DNA from: Streptomyces sp. NBC_00490
GTDB lineage: Bacteria > Actinomycetota > Actinomycetes > Streptomycetales > Streptomycetaceae
DNA length: 64,000 nucleotides
Direction: 5' to 3'
Assembly: GCF_036013645.1 (NCBI RefSeq)
Contig: NZ_CP107869.1
Coordinates: forward strand, 2,666,001 to 2,730,000
The notes under the pieces were generated by a model. That model saw only the letters and a program-made list of their open reading frames with translations, was not told the origin of the DNA and ran no database searches. This document shows, piece by piece, positions 7,961-16,465 of the stretch (within the stretch, counting starts at the first letter, position 1; every line of letters starts with the position of its first letter). The translations under genes and the position numbers were made by a program.

Positions 7961-8632
7961 ATGGCAGTCACCGACGAGGCGATCGAGAAGATCAAGGGCA
8001 TGATCGTCTCGGGCGCCCTGCGCCCCGGCGACCGGCTCCCCAAGGAGAGCGAGCTCGCCTCCGAGCTCGGGCTGTCCCGCAACTCCCTGCGGGAGGCCGT
8101 GCGGGCCCTGTCGCTGATCCGGATCCTGGACGTGCGACAGGGCGACGGCACGTATGTGACGAGCCTGGACCCCCAACTCCTGCTGGAGGCGCTGAGTTTC
8201 GTCGTCGACTTCCACCGCGACGACACGGTCCTGGAGTTCCTGGCCGTCCGCCGCATCCTGGAGCCGGCCGCGACCTCGATGGCGGCCCTGCGGATCAGCG
8301 AACAGCAACTGGACGCCCTGTCGGCCCAGTTGGACAAACTGGGCTCCGCCCCCTCGGTGGAGGAACTGGTCGCCTGCGACCTCGACTTCCACCGCGGCAT
8401 CGTGCAGAGCTCCGGCAACTCCGTCCTGTGCTCCCTCCTCGACGGCCTGTCGGGCCCCACGACCCGGGCGAGGATCTGGCGAGGCCTGACACAGGAGGAC
8501 GCGGTCAGCCGCACGCTGCACGAGCACCGCATGATCCTCGCCGCCCTACGGGATCGCGACGCGGAGGCGGCCCGGTCGTGGGCGACGGTGCACATCGCGA
8601 GCGTGGAGCAGTGGCTGCGGGCCTCGCTCTGA
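7961..8632 (+). CDS. FadR-family (GntR superfamily) transcriptional regulator
   Basis: Dimeric ligand-responsive DNA-binding protein. The 223 residues consist of an N-terminal winged helix-turn-helix (IKGMIVSGALRPGDRLPKE, LGLSRNSLREAVRAL, LDVRQGDGTYVTSL) and an all-helical FCD effector domain from about residue 85. The latter carries the metal-ligand-like residues typical of FadR/VanR types (D-x-x-FH in CDLDFHRGIV and a C-terminal H in LHEHRMIL). It lies in the same direction behind the nucleoside-salvage operon but has its own likely promoter and a perfect palindrome. A regulator of that operon is plausible but unproven. Confidence 0.9.
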   Translation: MAVTDEAIEKIKGMIVSGALRPGDRLPKESELASELGLSRNSLREAVRALSLIRILDVRQGDGTYVTSLDPQLLLEALSFVVDFHRDDTVLEFLAVRRILEPAATSMAALRISEQQLDALSAQLDKLGSAPSVEELVACDLDFHRGIVQSSGNSVLCSLLDGLSGPTTRARIWRGLTQEDAVSRTLHEHRMILAALRDRDAEAARSWATVHIASVEQWLRASL

Positions 8633-8862
8633 ACTGCCGTTCCCTGCCTCGCCGGGTCATCCGACGTCTACCCGGGTCACCGAGCCCATGCAGGGACAGG
8701 CGTGCACGGTGATCCGGCACAGCTCCGAGGAATGGAGGGTGTTCCGGGGTGGCTAATGGGGCAGTGATGCGTTCACTCCCCCGTGCAAGGGGGCTGCGGA
8801 CGCCCCCGTTGGACGCCGTAAGGTTGGGGCGTACGTGAGGGCACGTCGGAAGGAGGCACTGG

Positions 8863-9846
8863 GTGATCGAGCTCGAGGGGGTTCCCGAGCTGATCGACCC
8901 GGTCATGGTGGCCGCGTTCGAGGGCTGGAACGATGCCGGCGACGCCGCCTCGGCCGCGGTCGCGCATCTGGACAAGGAGTGGAAGGGCGAGGTGTTCGCG
9001 GCGCTGGACGCCGAGGACTACTACGACTTCCAGGTGAACCGCCCCACGGTGTGGCTGGACGGCGGCGTACGGAAGATCACCTGGCCGACGACCCGCCTCT
9101 CGGTGGTCCGCGTCGGCGGCGACAAGCCGCGTGATCTCGTACTGGTCCGAGGTATCGAACCGTCCATGCGCTGGCGCTCGTTCTGCAACGAGCTCCTCGG
9201 CTTCGCCCACGAGCTGGGCGTGGAGCTGGTCGTGGTCCTGGGCGCCCTGCTCGGCGACACCCCGCACACGCGTCCGGTCCCGATCAGCGGGACCACGTCC
9301 GACCCGGACCTGGCTCAGCGCATGGACCTGGAGGAGACCAAGTACGAGGGCCCCACGGGCATCGTCGGTGTCCTCCAGGAAGCGTGCACGCACGCGGGTG
9401 TACCGGCGGTCAGCCTCTGGGCGGCCGTACCGCACTACGTGTCACAGCCGCCGAACCCGAAGGCGACGCTGGCGCTGCTGAACCGGCTCGAGGACCTGAT
9501 CGACGTACGCATCCCGCTGGGCGAGCTGCCCGAGGACGCGCGCGCCTGGCAGGTGGGGGTGGACCAGCTGGCCGCCGAGGACACCGAGGTCGCCGAGTAC
9601 GTGCAGACGCTGGAGGAGGCCCGGGACACCGCGGAGCTGCCGGAGGCGACGGGCGAGGCGATCGCCCGCGAGTTCGAGCGGTATCTGCGCAGACGGGACG
9701 GCGGCGGCCCGACCCCGCCGGGCGGGCACGCGACCGAGGGCGGCGACGGTACGTATCTGCGGGAGAACCCCGGCGGTCGTCCGCGGCCGCCGAAGCCGCC
9801 GAAGCCGGGCAGTGGCACGGACGACGAGGAGTCGTCGGAGGAGTGA
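8863..9846 (+). CDS. PAC2-family protein (proteasome-assembly-chaperone-like)
   Basis: Conserved actinobacterial protein of the PAC2 family, 327 residues from a GTG preceded by GGAAGGAGG. The N-terminus reads LIDPVMVAAFEGWNDAGDAA, the hallmark opening of bacterial PAC2 proteins. Further conserved stretches are LVLVRGIEPSMRWRSFCNELL, VVVLGALLGDTPHTRPVP and EGPTGIVGVLQ. A C-terminal tail of about 50 residues is Gly/Pro/Glu-rich and low-complexity. The mycobacterial homologue (Rv2125, from memory) lies near mshC and the same set of small proteins that occur here at 13.7-17.2 kb, so this is a conserved neighbourhood. Molecular function in bacteria is not established; actinobacterial proteasome-related chaperoning is only suggested by fold. 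Confidence 0.85.
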   Translation: MIELEGVPELIDPVMVAAFEGWNDAGDAASAAVAHLDKEWKGEVFAALDAEDYYDFQVNRPTVWLDGGVRKITWPTTRLSVVRVGGDKPRDLVLVRGIEPSMRWRSFCNELLGFAHELGVELVVVLGALLGDTPHTRPVPISGTTSDPDLAQRMDLEETKYEGPTGIVGVLQEACTHAGVPAVSLWAAVPHYVSQPPNPKATLALLNRLEDLIDVRIPLGELPEDARAWQVGVDQLAAEDTEVAEYVQTLEEARDTAELPEATGEAIAREFERYLRRRDGGGPTPPGGHATEGGDGTYLRENPGGRPRPPKPPKPGSGTDDEESSEE

Positions 9847-9850
9847 GACG

Positions 9851-9878
9851 GAGGTGGGCGGTTCGCACCGCCCACCTC
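9851..9878. terminator. bidirectional hairpin between convergent genes
   Basis: Perfect 12-bp stem (GAGGTGGGCGGT with its complement) and a TCGC tetraloop, filling the 36-bp gap between the PAC2 gene and the convergent exported protein gene. No T-tract is present, as is usual for Streptomyces terminators. Confidence 0.75.
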
Positions 9879-9882
9879 ACGG

Positions 9883-10839
9883 TCACACCTGCGGTACCGC
9901 CACGACGTCGTACTCGGTGTCGGGCGTCGGTTCCACGTCGAAGCGGGCGTTGGGCAGATACAGCCTCTCGCCCCAGGCCGCGACGGTCGTCGGGATGCGG
10001 AAGCGTGGATCGGTGATCCGGACGATCGCCGTGCCCTTCGTGCCGGCGGCGTTCAGCCGGAACACATCGATCGCGTTCTGCCGCTGCTGGACGACGTAGA
10101 GGATCCTGCCGAGCAGCAACAGGCCGTCCCCGTTGGGGATCTTGGAGCCGCCGAGGTCGACGGCGCGGGCGACTCCGGTGCGCGGGTCGACCCGTTCCAG
10201 GGTGCCGCCGTCGGCGAAGCCGTTCACCACGAGCAGGGCGCGGCCGTCGGGGGTGCGCTCGATGCCGTTGGCGGTGAAGTCGTCGCCCTGGACCCAGTCA
10301 CCGGTCAGCGGGACGGTCTCGAGGCCCTGGGGCTCGCCGTGCCTGCCGAGGCTCAGCCTGTAGAGCTGCGGCTTGAACGAGTCGGTGAACCAGGCGGCGC
10401 CCGGGGTGAGGATCACGTCGTTCACGAAGGTGCCGCCGGTGGCGTACACCTTCTCGATCTCGCCGGAGCGGACGTGCACCGTGCGGATCTCGCCGCTGTC
10501 GCCGCCGGCGAGAAACAGCCGACGGCCGTGCCCGTCGATCTTCAGGCCGACGGTCGGGTGGCCCGCGCCGAGGCCCTCGCTGATCACGGAGCCCCGGCCG
10601 GTGGCGAGGCTCGCCCCGTAGATGTCGCCGTCGGCGAGGGAACCGAAGTACGCGAAGGGTTTCGTGCCGATGGCTATGCCCTCGGGCTGGAAGCCGTCGG
10701 GCAGCGGGAACTGGTCGGGCCAGGCGCCCTTCGGCTTCTCGGCCGCGTGGGCCGGGCCGCCGAGCAGCGCTGCTCCCGTCAGCGCCGCGGTCGTGGTGAG
10801 GAGTCTTCGACGTGCGAAGGAACGGTCTGTGGGTGCCAC
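9883..10839 (-). CDS. exported SMP-30/gluconolactonase-like beta-propeller protein
   Basis: Predicted secreted protein of about 318 residues. The N-terminus has a Tat-like signal (SFARRRLLTTTAALTGAALLGG, ending PAHAAE). The mature region repeats propeller-blade-like motifs (FQPEGIAIGTKPFAYFGSLADGDIY, LKIDGHGRRLFLAGGDSGEI, FVNDVILTPGAAWFTDS, NGIERTPDGRALLVVNG, IPNGDGLLLLGRILYVVQQ), which fit the SMP-30/strictosidine-synthase-like propeller superfamily. I chose the GTG at 10839 because AGAAGGA sits at proper distance; a TTG six codons upstream is also in frame. No catalytic activity can be assigned; a sugar-lactone or other small-molecule hydrolase, or simply a binding propeller, is possible. 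Confidence 0.8.
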   Translation of the reverse strand: MAPTDRSFARRRLLTTTAALTGAALLGGPAHAAEKPKGAWPDQFPLPDGFQPEGIAIGTKPFAYFGSLADGDIYGASLATGRGSVISEGLGAGHPTVGLKIDGHGRRLFLAGGDSGEIRTVHVRSGEIEKVYATGGTFVNDVILTPGAAWFTDSFKPQLYRLSLGRHGEPQGLETVPLTGDWVQGDDFTANGIERTPDGRALLVVNGFADGGTLERVDPRTGVARAVDLGGSKIPNGDGLLLLGRILYVVQQRQNAIDVFRLNAAGTKGTAIVRITDPRFRIPTTVAAWGERLYLPNARFDVEPTPDTEYDVVAVPQV

Positions 10840-11113
10840 TGTGCGTCCTTCTGCCAAGGGCCGACGGATGGGTCGGCCGAACGGTCAACAGGCGCTCTCA
10901 CCCCATCACATGACCGTCGCCTCCGCAGTCTTTGGCCGGATTGCCACGTGACATCTGTTTCAGGACGGATTGCACACGTTACCCAATTCAACTTGTTTTC
11001 AAACCGAGTTGGCGAACACGGGCTGGACGGGGCGCCGTTGGAGTGCTTGGTTGTCCCACGGAGGCTCACCACCGCAACCAGGCACCCGCAAGGACCGAAG
11101 GGAGCGGAACCCG

Positions 11114-12844
11114 ATGACCGACCAGGTACAGCCGGAGCAGGGCCCGGGAACGTCCGGGCCGGGGCCCGACGGAGCGGGATTCACGTATCGAGGAGCCGAA
11201 CAGGAACTGATCGTCGTCGCCCGTCCCGAGGCCCGGCTGCGCGCCCGGGCCGACGGCGTCCGGTCGGCGGCGGGCGCCGACGTCTCGGCCCTCAACATGT
11301 TCCTCAGCGACGAACAGCTCGCTCTTGAACCGCTGTTCGGAAGCGAGGAGAGGTTGCAGCAGTCGGCCGCCCCGGACTCCGAGAACGTGCCCGACCTCGC
11401 GCTGTTCTACCGGGTGCGCGGCGACCGCAGCCGCGCCGAGGAACTGCGCTCCCGGATCGCCGCGCTGCCGGGCGTCGACACCGCGTACGTGAAGCCGGGC
11501 GCCGTGCCCGCCGCCCTCCAGCAGGTCGGCGAGGAGAGCGGCCGGCTGAAGGAAGGCGCCCCGGCCACACCGGACTTCAGCAGCCGACAGGGCTATCTGC
11601 GGCCGACGCCCGAGGGGATCGACGCGCACTGGGCCTGGCAGCGGCCCGGGGGTGCCGGTCAGGGCGTGACCGTGATCGACGTCGAGGGCTCCTGGCAGCT
11701 GGGCCATGAGGACCTCGCCGCCAAGCTGGCCGGTGTCGTGGTCGGCACCCCGCTTTCCGACATCGCCTGGCGCAACCACGGCACCGCCGTGATCGGGGTG
11801 ATCGGCGGCGACCAGGGCGAGCACGGTGTCACCGGCATCGTGCCGGAGGCGACCACCGCGGCCGCGTCCTTCCAGGGCATCGGCACCGCGGCCGCGATCC
11901 ACGCGGCGGCGGACCGGCTCGGCCCCGGCGACATCGTCCTCGTCGAACTCCACCGGCCCGGACCGCGCTCGGAGTTCGCCGAACGCGAGGACCAGCGCGG
12001 CTACATCGCCCTGGAGTGGTGGCCGGACGACTTCGCGGCCGTCCGCCACGCCACCGCCAAGGGCGTCCTCGTCGTGGCGGCCGCCGGCAACGGCGGCGAG
12101 TCCCTCGACGACGCGGTCTACGAGCGCCGCCCCGACGCGTTCCCCGAGTGGTGGCGCAACCCGTTCAACCCGTCCAACCAGTCCTCCGGTGCCGTCCTGG
12201 TCGGCGCGGGCGCCCCGCCGCCCGGCACACACGGCCGCGACCACGGACCGGACCGGTCACGGCTCGCGTTCTCCAACTACGGTGCCCGCGTGGACGCCCA
12301 GGGCTGGGGACGCGAGGTCACGACCACCGGCGGCTTCTGGGACAAGCCCGGCGACCTGCAGGGCGGGCCCGAGGAGATCGCCTGGTACACGGACACGTTC
12401 TCCGGAACCTCCTCGGCCTCCCCGATGGTGGTCGGCGCCCTGGCCGCGCTGCAGGGCATGCTCAGGGCGGCCGCCCAGGCGCCGATGTCCCCGGAGCGTG
12501 CCCGCGCGGTGCTGCGGTCGACCGGGGCCTCGCAGCAGGACGCGCCGGGCCGGCCCGCCTCCCAGCGGATCGGCAACCGGCCCGACATCAAGGCGGCGGT
12601 GACCCATCTGCTGCCGCACGCGGTCGGCTCCGGCCAGGCCGAGCGGTACTGGGACGAGCTGCTGCCGTATCCGCGCGAACTCCCGCCCAGGCTCCGGCTG
12701 TTCGTGGCCGGCGGCTGGCGGAACCTGAACCACCCGTCCCCCGAGATCCGCCAGGCGGTGCACGCCGCGTTCGCGGGGGGACGCCCCGACGTCCGCGTGT
12801 GGTTCGCGGACGACGAGATCGTCGGCCTGGTCGTCACGGGCTGA
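11114..12844 (+). CDS. subtilisin-like serine protease (S8) without signal peptide
   Basis: Serine protease of the S8 family, 576 residues. The catalytic triad is visible: Asp189 in VTVIDVEG, His222 in NHGTAVIG, and Ser433 in GTSSASP. An N-terminal region of about 180 residues precedes the catalytic domain and could be a propeptide, but there is no Sec or Tat signal from the ATG at 11114, which has AGGGAG upstream. After the protease domain a C-terminal domain of about 55 residues (RLRLFVAGGWRNLNHP onward) is unrelated to subtilases and is clearly similar to the C-terminus of the glutamine-rich protein encoded 43 bp downstream. The two genes look like one transcription unit. A cytosolic or leaderless-export protease acting with its neighbour is inferred; substrate unknown. 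Confidence 0.88.
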   Translation: MTDQVQPEQGPGTSGPGPDGAGFTYRGAEQELIVVARPEARLRARADGVRSAAGADVSALNMFLSDEQLALEPLFGSEERLQQSAAPDSENVPDLALFYRVRGDRSRAEELRSRIAALPGVDTAYVKPGAVPAALQQVGEESGRLKEGAPATPDFSSRQGYLRPTPEGIDAHWAWQRPGGAGQGVTVIDVEGSWQLGHEDLAAKLAGVVVGTPLSDIAWRNHGTAVIGVIGGDQGEHGVTGIVPEATTAAASFQGIGTAAAIHAAADRLGPGDIVLVELHRPGPRSEFAEREDQRGYIALEWWPDDFAAVRHATAKGVLVVAAAGNGGESLDDAVYERRPDAFPEWWRNPFNPSNQSSGAVLVGAGAPPPGTHGRDHGPDRSRLAFSNYGARVDAQGWGREVTTTGGFWDKPGDLQGGPEEIAWYTDTFSGTSSASPMVVGALAALQGMLRAAAQAPMSPERARAVLRSTGASQQDAPGRPASQRIGNRPDIKAAVTHLLPHAVGSGQAERYWDELLPYPRELPPRLRLFVAGGWRNLNHPSPEIRQAVHAAFAGGRPDVRVWFADDEIVGLVVTG

Positions 12845-12887
12845 CGGCCGACACATCCCCACCATCACCAGGGAAGGTGGCACCCGC

Positions 12888-13577
12888 ATGAACACCACCC
12901 CGCAGATGAGCCAACTGGGACAACAGCAGGGACAGCAGTTCCCGAGCACCTCGCCGTACCAGCAGCAACAGCAGCAGCCGTTCGGCCAGCAGGGCTACGG
13001 CCAGCAGCAACAGCCGTACGGGCAGCAGGGCTTCGGGCAGCAAGGCCAGCAGGGACAGCAGGGCCAACAAGGGCAGCAGGGCTACGGCCAACAGGGCCAG
13101 CAGCAGCAGCCGTTCGGCATGGGTGGCGGCTCGCTGGAGCAGCTCCAGCAGCTCGGCCAGCAGCAGCCGTTCCAGCAGCTGCTCCAGCAGCTCGGTCAGC
13201 AGCAGAGCCAACAGGGGCAGCAGCAGGGGCAGCAGAGCCAGCAGCAGGACCAGCAGGCGCAGCAGATCGAGCAGCAGGTGCAGCAGCATCTCCAGCAGAT
13301 CGTGCAGCAAGTGGTCCAGCAGGTCGCTCAGCAGGTCCAGGCGCAGCCTCTGGCGGCCGGTGTGGCCAACGGCTTCATCGACATCATCCAGCCGCTCCAG
13401 GGCCAGCCGCGGCAGATCTTCCTGCGCATCAACAACCAGTTCCGGGTCCTCAACAACCCGATCCCGCAGATCCAGCAGCAGATCCAGGAGGCCTTCGCCT
13501 TCGGCCACCAGGTGATCGGCGTCTGGGACACCCAGTCCCCGAACGTGCTGCGCAGCGTCAGGATCCAGCGGCTCTGA
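12888..13577 (+). CDS. glutamine-rich low-complexity protein with C-terminal domain shared with the upstream protease
   Basis: A 229-residue protein with a good ribosome site (GGAAGGTGG) before its ATG. Residues about 5-150 are almost entirely Gln with Gly, Phe, Tyr and Pro (repeats such as QQPFGQQGYGQQ and QGQQGQQ), a prion-like, intrinsically disordered composition unlike any neighbour. Residues about 150-229 form an ordinary-looking domain ending IFLRINNQFRVLNNPIPQIQ...EAFAFG...GVWD. This aligns without gaps to the C-terminus of the preceding subtilase (R-x-LN-x-P-x-P-x-I-x-Q...AFA-x-G...VW). There is no signal peptide. Function is not known; co-transcription and the shared domain suggest that the two proteins meet in one complex or on one partner. 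Confidence 0.85.
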   Translation: MNTTPQMSQLGQQQGQQFPSTSPYQQQQQQPFGQQGYGQQQQPYGQQGFGQQGQQGQQGQQGQQGYGQQGQQQQPFGMGGGSLEQLQQLGQQQPFQQLLQQLGQQQSQQGQQQGQQSQQQDQQAQQIEQQVQQHLQQIVQQVVQQVAQQVQAQPLAAGVANGFIDIIQPLQGQPRQIFLRINNQFRVLNNPIPQIQQQIQEAFAFGHQVIGVWDTQSPNVLRSVRIQRL

Positions 13578-13602
13578 CCCGCGTCTGACGGCCTGACATC
13601 AC

Positions 13603-13646
13603 CGAGGGCGCTTCCTCCACGTGGCCACGTGGAGGAAGCGCCCTCG
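13603..13646. terminator. 44-bp perfect palindrome, bidirectional terminator
   Basis: Two 22-base arms (CGAGGGCGCTTCCTCCACGT GG and exact complement) meet with no spacer at 13624/13625. The palindrome lies in the 82-bp gap between the convergent Q-rich and mshC genes, where a terminator serving both strands is expected. The absence of any loop base or mismatch is unusual. Confidence 0.8.
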
Positions 13647-13659
13647 CCTTCTGCTCCGT

Positions 13660-14889
13660 CTAGAGCGCTACACCCAGCAGCGCGTCCACGGCCCGTGACA
13701 CGAGGCCGGGTGCACCCTCGTCCGTACCGCCCTGCTCCTGCTGCCGCGCCGCCCAGCGGTCCACGGCGGCCAGCGCGGTGGGGGCGTCGAGGTCGTTCGC
13801 CAGGGCCTCGCGGATCTCCTCCACGAGGGTGTCGGCGGACGGACCGTCGGGCCGGGAGACGGCGGCACGCCACCGTCCGAGCCGGGCGACGGCGTCCTCG
13901 AGCACCTGGTCGGTCCACTCCCAGTCGGCCCGGTAGTGGTGGGCCAGCAGGGCGAGCCGGATCGCGACCGGGTCGACGCCGTCGTAGCGCAGCTTCGAGA
14001 CGAAGACCAGGTTGCCCTTGGACTTGGACATCTTCTCGCCGTGCAGGGCGACCATGCCGGCGTGGACGTACGCCTTGGCCATGGGGAACTCGCCGGTCAG
14101 CACCTGGGCGTGCGAGGCGCCCATCTCGTGGTGCGGGAAGGCGAGGTCGGAGCCGCCGCCCTGAACGTCGAAGCCCATGCCCAGGTGGTCCAGGGCGATG
14201 GCGACGCACTCGATGTGCCAGCCGGGCCGGCCGCGGCCCAGCGAGCCGCCGTCCCAGCTCGGCTCGCCCTCGCGGGCGGCCAGCCACAGCATCGGGTCGA
14301 GCGGGTTCTTCTTGCCCGGACGGTCCGGGTCACCGCCGCGCTCGGCGGACAGCAGCCGCATGGCGGCGGCGTCGAGGTTCGAGACCTTGCCGAAGTTCGG
14401 GTCGGACTCGACGGAGAAGTAGACGTCCCCTTCGAGCTCGTACGCGGCGCCCGCGTCCCGCAGCCGTTCGACGAGCGGGACGATCCCGGGTATCGCCTCG
14501 ACCGCGCCGATGTAGTGCTTCGGAGGCAGCATCCGCAGGGCGGTCATGTCCTCGCGGAAGAGGGTCGTCTCCTTCTCGGCGAGGGCGGCCCAGTCGACGC
14601 TGTCCCGCGCGGCGCGCTCCAGGAGCGGGTCGTCGATGTCGGTGACGTTCTGGACGTAGTGAACCTGCCGCTTGGTGTCGAGCCACACGCGCTGGACGAG
14701 GTCGAACGCGTTGTACGTCGCCGCGTGTCCCATGTGGGTCGCGTCGTACGGCGTGATGCCGCAGACGTAGAGACGGGCGACAGGACCGGGGGCAAGGGAG
14801 ACCAAGCCACCGGTCGCGGTGTCGTGGATCCTCAGGTCGCGGCCCTGACCAGGCAGGGCGGGGACCTCGGAAGCGGGCCAGGCATGCAT
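13660..14889 (-). CDS. mshC: cysteine--1-D-myo-inosityl 2-amino-2-deoxy-alpha-D-glucopyranoside ligase
   Basis: Mycothiol biosynthesis: ATP-dependent ligation of cysteine to GlcN-inositol through a cysteinyl-adenylate. The 409-residue protein is a cysteinyl-tRNA-synthetase paralogue with the class I signatures HMGH (in [12 protein letters not shown]) and KMSKS (in [10 protein letters not shown]), zinc/cysteine-site residues in [19 protein letters not shown] and [10 protein letters not shown], and no tRNA anticodon-binding domain. That shortness separates MshC from CysS. It heads a same-strand run with the SCO1664-type, DUF3090 and phosphatase genes further upstream, the order seen around mshC in mycobacteria as well. 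High confidence. Confidence 0.96.
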   Translation of the reverse strand: MHAWPASEVPALPGQGRDLRIHDTATGGLVSLAPGPVARLYVCGITPYDATHMGHAATYNAFDLVQRVWLDTKRQVHYVQNVTDIDDPLLERAARDSVDWAALAEKETTLFREDMTALRMLPPKHYIGAVEAIPGIVPLVERLRDAGAAYELEGDVYFSVESDPNFGKVSNLDAAAMRLLSAERGGDPDRPGKKNPLDPMLWLAAREGEPSWDGGSLGRGRPGWHIECVAIALDHLGMGFDVQGGGSDLAFPHHEMGASHAQVLTGEFPMAKAYVHAGMVALHGEKMSKSKGNLVFVSKLRYDGVDPVAIRLALLAHHYRADWEWTDQVLEDAVARLGRWRAAVSRPDGPSADTLVEEIREALANDLDAPTALAAVDRWAARQQEQGGTDEGAPGLVSRAVDALLGVAL

Positions 14890-15034
14890 GTCATGAGCCT
14901 AACCGGACGGATGTTCCGTATACGAACCGGACCGGGCCGGATGGCCGGTAAGGCGGTCTTGCGCGAAACGCTCCGCAGGAGTAACCGTGACAAAAGTGCC
15001 GGCCGGTGGGGGCTGGCCGCGCAGTTTTCTGCTC

Positions 15035-15844
15035 CTAGACCGGCGGCCAGGGAATGGCCGGCCACTCGCCGCTCGGCTCCGGGTGCGTCCCGGTGGCCAG
15101 CAGGGCGTCGACACGCGCGCGCGTGGCATCGAGTTCGGCCGGGGTGATCAGTGCGGCCAGCCGGGTGCCCAGCTCCCCCGTCAGGGCTTCCCTGAGGCCT
15201 TTGAGTACGTCCACGGCCTCGCCGGGCAGCGGCTCGCCCGCCCAGCCCCACAGCAGGGTGCGCAGTTTGTTCTCGGTGTTGAAGGTCACGCCGTGGTCGA
15301 TGCCGTAGAGACGGTCCCCGGCCGGCAGCAGATGGCCGCCCTTGCGGTCCGCGTTGTTGATCACGGCGTCCAGCACGGCCAGCCGGCGCAGCCGCTCGTC
15401 GTCGGCGTGCACCAGCAGCGCGGTCTTCCCGTCGCCGACCTCGGCGAACCCGATCGCCTTCCAGCCCGGCCCGGGCTCCTCCGTGTCGACGAGCGCCAGC
15501 AGTTCGGGGCCCGGTTCGGCCTCGACCCACAGCTGGACCATGCCCTCGCCGTAGGGTCCGTCGCGCAGCACGGTGGGCGGTACGAGCCCCCAGCCGGTCG
15601 CCTCGCAGACCTCGTACGCGGCGACCTCGCGCTGGGCGAGGGTGCCGTCGGGGAAGTCCCACAGCGGGCGCTCACCGCGTACGGGCTTGTAGACGCACGC
15701 GACTTCCTGCCCCTCGTACGAGACGGCGCAGTACAGCACCGCGTTGGAGGCCTCGCGGATCTGTCCGCGCACCGTCAGCTCACCTCGGGCGAGCAGCTCT
15801 GCCGTGGTCACGCTCCGCGGCGGTATCCGTTCTGGCGCGGACAT
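15035..15844 (-). CDS. SCO1664/TIGR03843-family protein (PI3/4-kinase-like fold)
   Basis: Conserved actinobacterial protein of about 269 residues from the ATG giving MSAPERIP; upstream in-frame extension is possible, but this start leaves a 37-bp overlap with the DUF3090 gene, typical of coupling. Recognisable motifs include ASNAVLYCAVSYEGQEVACVYKPVRGERPLWDF, LAVLDAVINNADRKGGHLLP and LYGIDHGVTFNTENKLRTLLWGW. The N-A-D-R-K-x-x-H and I-D-H-G pieces recall the catalytic and metal loops of PI3/4-kinase/HipA-like folds. The family is restricted mainly to mycothiol-producing actinobacteria and travels with mshC, but the substrate is unknown. Confidence 0.85.
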   Translation of the reverse strand: MSAPERIPPRSVTTAELLARGELTVRGQIREASNAVLYCAVSYEGQEVACVYKPVRGERPLWDFPDGTLAQREVAAYEVCEATGWGLVPPTVLRDGPYGEGMVQLWVEAEPGPELLALVDTEEPGPGWKAIGFAEVGDGKTALLVHADDERLRRLAVLDAVINNADRKGGHLLPAGDRLYGIDHGVTFNTENKLRTLLWGWAGEPLPGEAVDVLKGLREALTGELGTRLAALITPAELDATRARVDALLATGTHPEPSGEWPAIPWPPV

Positions 15845-16398
15845 ACGTGTCCTTCCGGGTCGAGCGGGAGACTGCACAGCGGGCACGGCGGCCGCCCGGC
15901 GTTGACGACGTCCAGGGCGCGCTTGGCGAAGGCTCTGGCCTGCGCGCCGGTGAGCCGGACCCGCAGCATCGGGGGGCCGTTCTCCTCGTCCTGGAGGAGG
16001 CGCTCCTCGGCCTCGGCGAGGTCCTCCTCGGTGTCGGCGTCGAGCTCCACGAGAGCCTGCGCCTCGACGATCATGCGCTGCTCCTCGCCGTCCCAGGCCA
16101 GCGCCATGGTGCCGACGCGGAACTCCTCCTCGACGGGGGTGTCCAGCGGGGCGGCGTCGGACACCTCGGTGGGTGCCACGGCCGGGACGGCGGCGCTGCC
16201 GCCGCTGCGGCGCACGACCTCGTCCAGCAGCTCGTCCATCCGCTCGGCGAGCGCGGCGACCTGGGTCTTCTCCAGGGCCACGCTGGTCACCCGGGGGCCG
16301 GCGGAGGCCTGAAGGAAGAACGTACGGCGCCCGGGCAGTCCGACCGTGCCGGCCACGAAACGCTCCGGTGGGTCATAGAGGAACACCTGACGGGACAC
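15808..16398 (-). CDS. DUF3090 (TIGR03847) family protein with C-terminal zinc ribbon
   Basis: A 196-residue conserved actinobacterial protein. It opens with MSRQVFLYDPPERFVAGTVG, contains GRRTFFLQASAGPRVTSVALEKTQV and MALAWDGEEQRMIVEAQAL, and ends in a Cys4-type knuckle (PPCPLCSLPLDPEGHVCPRQNGYRR) like the zinc ribbons of rubrerythrin or ribosomal proteins. The end overlaps the start of the SCO1664-type gene by 37 bp. It belongs to the conserved mshC-linked set; biochemical function is not known. Confidence 0.87.
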   Translation of the reverse strand: MSRQVFLYDPPERFVAGTVGLPGRRTFFLQASAGPRVTSVALEKTQVAALAERMDELLDEVVRRSGGSAAVPAVAPTEVSDAAPLDTPVEEEFRVGTMALAWDGEEQRMIVEAQALVELDADTEEDLAEAEERLLQDEENGPPMLRVRLTGAQARAFAKRALDVVNAGRPPCPLCSLPLDPEGHVCPRQNGYRRGA

Positions 16399-16465
16399 GT
16401 CCTGTCTCCATTGGAATCGTGGGTACGGCGCTGCTTCGACCGCTTCACCCTACTGCGCCCGACGA

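Noticed and set aside
12900..13340. Tandem CAG-rich repeats as a possible CRISPR array or microsatellite element
   Set aside because: They are in-frame glutamine codons of a real ORF with a ribosome site and a conserved C-terminal domain; there are no spacers.
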